Source: Hydrogenothermus marinus
Lineage (GTDB): Bacteria; Aquificota; Aquificia; Aquificales; Hydrogenothermaceae
NCBI RefSeq assembly: GCF_003688665.1
Contig: NZ_REFO01000010.1
Span: 310,001-374,000, forward strand
DNA length: 64,000 bases
Direction: 5' to 3'
Shown here: one piece after another, positions 62,747 through 64,000 of the stretch
Position numbering within the stretch: position 1 is the stretch's first letter
Layout: each line of letters opens with the position of its first letter
Made by a program: the position numbers and the translations under genes
Notes under the pieces: generated by a model
What the model was told of the DNA's origin: nothing
What the model saw: the letters and a program-made list of their open reading frames with translations, nothing else
Databases searched by the model: none

Positions 62747-63131
62747 GAAGTCCTTCTTTTTTCCATTCTATAATTCCACCATTTATATTATAAACTTTAT
62801 AGCCTAGGGAAGATAATAATCTTGAGGCAGAAATACTTCTATTACCACTCCTACAATAAACAAGAATTTTTTTATTTTTCGGAATTTTATCTACTTTTTT
62901 AGGAAGCTCATAAAGAGGAATTAAATGAGATTTTGGGATTTTACCATCAGTTTTAACTTCAGCAGGAGTTCTAACATCTAATATATAGATATCTTTTTCT
63001 TTTTTAATCATTTGATAAGCTTCTTTTGGATCTACTTTTTCAAAGTTTGCAAGTATAATTCCTTTTTTGTATAAAAAGAATAAAACTAATCCAGCAATTA
63101 AAACTACAAAAATTATATTAGACCAGTTCAT
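62730..63131 (-). CDS. Membrane-anchored rhodanese-domain protein
   Basis: 133 residues. One N-terminal helix (NIIFVVLIAGLVLFFLYKKG) is followed by a single rhodanese domain, with YILDVRTPAEVKTDGKIPKS, active-site loop VYCRSGNRS (catalytic Cys) and NINGGIIEWKKEGLP. Such domains move sulfane sulfur and fit a sulfur-oxidising lifestyle; topology (domain inside or outside) is not certain. I use ATG 63131 with GAGGTGAAA directly before it; GTG 63137 is within that site. Its 3' end overlaps the ABC gene by 17 bp. Confidence 0.88.
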   Translation of the reverse strand: MNWSNIIFVVLIAGLVLFFLYKKGIILANFEKVDPKEAYQMIKKEKDIYILDVRTPAEVKTDGKIPKSHLIPLYELPKKVDKIPKNKKILVYCRSGNRSISASRLLSSLGYKVYNINGGIIEWKKEGLPISKK

Positions 63132-63137
63132 TTTCAC

Positions 63138-63515
63138 CTCAATCTTTTAAAATGTAATTAAGAATAATTTATCATATAAAAAATTTCTTTGTTTTTCATC
63201 TCTATACATATCTGTTTTTATTATGTAGTTTAGAATATAATGTCTATTATATTTCATAAATTTTAAGATTTTATATTTTTTTATGACTTTCATCTTAACT
63301 TAATAATTAAAAGTCAGGAAAATAAAATGGAAATAGGTTCATTAAGTGTTTTATTTATAGAGAAAAGAAATAGTTTTTATAATACTTAATAAAAAGCATG
63401 TACCATCTTAATTCAGTTAGTATACAGTTAATCTTGTTTTTACTTCTTAAATTTCTGTAATAGGGAAATTTGATTTAATATCTAAATAAAAAAAAGTGTA
63501 GATATCTACTCTTTA
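63138..63515. other. Non-coding stretch
   Basis: About 378 AT-rich bases with no credible reading frame (longest ATG frame about 20 codons) and no tRNA-like fold that I can see. The 12-bp palindrome GTAGATATCTAC at 63498-63509, followed on the minus strand by a long T run, could be a weak terminator for the cytochrome gene to its right. Confidence 0.45.
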
Positions 63516-64000
63516 CTAATCTTGATGCCAAGCATTTCCTTCTCTTGGTTTCATAATCCACATCTGATATAAAGATATTAGTATCATAATTACAGATGCA
63601 GTAAAGTATCCAAAACCTCCGATTATCACAAACCATGCAAAATCTGGCCAATATTTTGTAAGCCACCAAGCACTAATATCTATAAACTGGAATGCAAATG
63701 GTGTAAAGATTAAAATAGATTTTACTATCTTGTTTATACCTATTGAAAATGAAAACACAAAACCAAGAAGCATGAAAATAAAAGCCATTCCAAATAAATG
63801 AATATGCGAAACTCGTGTTAATTGCTCTATTGTAGCACCAGTATCAACCTTTGCCAGTTCTTTAATGACTTCTTTCTTTGTTAAATCAGGTATAGATGGA
63901 ATTACTCCATGACATTTAGCACAATTTTTTTCAACAATTGGTTTTACAACATTTTTCCATTCTTTATCTGGAGCACCTTTTCTAACCCATTCTATTAATT
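63516..64000 (-). CDS. Membrane-bound c-type cytochrome, C-terminal part
   Basis: The frame is open from the window edge: 160 residues starting in frame with LIEWVRKGAPDKEW. A haem site CAKCHGVIPS (about residue 26) is followed by DLTKKEVIKELAKVDTG and then four membrane helices beginning VSHIHLFGMAFIFMLLGFVF, ending WIMKPREGNAWHQD. An ATG at 63788 gives only the last 90 residues and would omit the haem site, so it is internal. The fused haem plus four-helix layout is seen in membrane cytochromes of sulfur-oxidising Campylobacterota and Aquificota; its partner is unknown. The N-terminal part is beyond the window. Confidence 0.72.
   Translation of the reverse strand, partial: LIEWVRKGAPDKEWKNVVKPIVEKNCAKCHGVIPSIPDLTKKEVIKELAKVDTGATIEQLTRVSHIHLFGMAFIFMLLGFVFSFSIGINKIVKSILIFTPFAFQFIDISAWWLTKYWPDFAWFVIIGGFGYFTASVIMILISLYQMWIMKPREGNAWHQD

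Noticed and set aside
63138-63515. tRNA or small RNA gene in the intergenic stretch
   Set aside because: No cloverleaf-like stems or GC-rich hairpin; a weak GACTTT/AAAGTC pairing near 63286-63315 is not enough.
1-64000. CRISPR array, insertion sequence, prophage or integron
   Set aside because: I found no regularly spaced repeats, transposase or integrase-like protein, or phage structural gene; the only repeats are the three two-copy tandem duplications.

Overview
The window looks like chromosomal DNA of a thermophilic, chemolithotrophic Gram-negative bacterium of the Aquificota, most likely Hydrogenothermaceae (Sulfurihydrogenibium-like); the genus is an inference from family resemblance, not from a search. 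Reasons: very AT-rich DNA, a single-polypeptide reverse gyrase (thermophile hallmark), a lipid A acyltransferase (outer membrane), a cytochrome bc1 operon with a two-haem c1-like subunit, several c-type cytochromes, and an Aquifex-like Ap4A hydrolase. About 62 genes are packed tightly, many overlapping by 1-30 bp; TTG start codons with good Shine-Dalgarno sequences are common. I see no rRNA, tRNA, CRISPR array, transposase or prophage.

Layout. 1-4252 (minus): elbB-like, hom, a DASS anion transporter, Ap4A hydrolase and lpxL (cut by the window edge). 4330-7122 (plus): atpC, a TrmN6-type methyltransferase, a type IV pilin-like protein, a patatin phospholipase. 7112-8506 (minus): DegP/HtrA protease. 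8730-9757: a di-haem cytochrome c peroxidase broken by a 14-bp tandem duplication and a stop codon. 9771-12686 (minus): aldo/keto reductase, murJ and a small secreted protein. 12705-14089: a 103-bp duplicated promoter region, corA and a membrane protein. 14086-21594 (minus): htpX, then ispH-pilZ-motA-motB-motB-argF-gltD. 21668-29175: zinc-ribbon protein, uvrA, PEBP protein, YihY/BrkB, dcd, bioW-bioH, and a Crp/Fnr regulator.

29178-31563 is the most interesting region: a perfect TGTA-N8-TACA operator between the Crp/Fnr gene and an operon of DoxX protein, small Sec-exported Cys/Lys/Met-rich peptide, DUF692 multinuclear iron oxidase (MNIO) and DUF2063 partner. This is the gene set of the bufferin/HvfABCD class of Cys-modified, metal-binding RiPPs, with a precursor whose cysteine pattern I do not recognise as standard.

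31591-42721: acs, an MFS transporter, a DUF505-like protein, then ribBA-pentahaem cytochrome-rimI-like-dapF-like-uvrD. The DapF homologue lacks both catalytic cysteines. 42805-50481: cupin, reverse gyrase, lipoprotein, lysS with an ADP-ribosylglycohydrolase, DUF2914 protein. 50753-53283: Rieske protein, cytochrome b, c1-like cytochrome. 53303-60937 (minus): rpiB-glyA-nadK-ispF-DUF1858-two unknowns-recG. 61027-64000: DsbC-like thioredoxin, peptide-type ABC ATPase, rhodanese, and a membrane cytochrome cut by the window edge.

The housekeeping genes cover isoprenoid (ispH, ispF), riboflavin, biotin, threonine/methionine, arginine and one-carbon pathways, DNA repair (uvrA, uvrD, recG) and envelope biogenesis. 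The accessory signals are the MNIO RiPP operon, the second degenerate MotB, the DapF variant, and three independent perfect tandem duplications (39, 14 and 103 bp).
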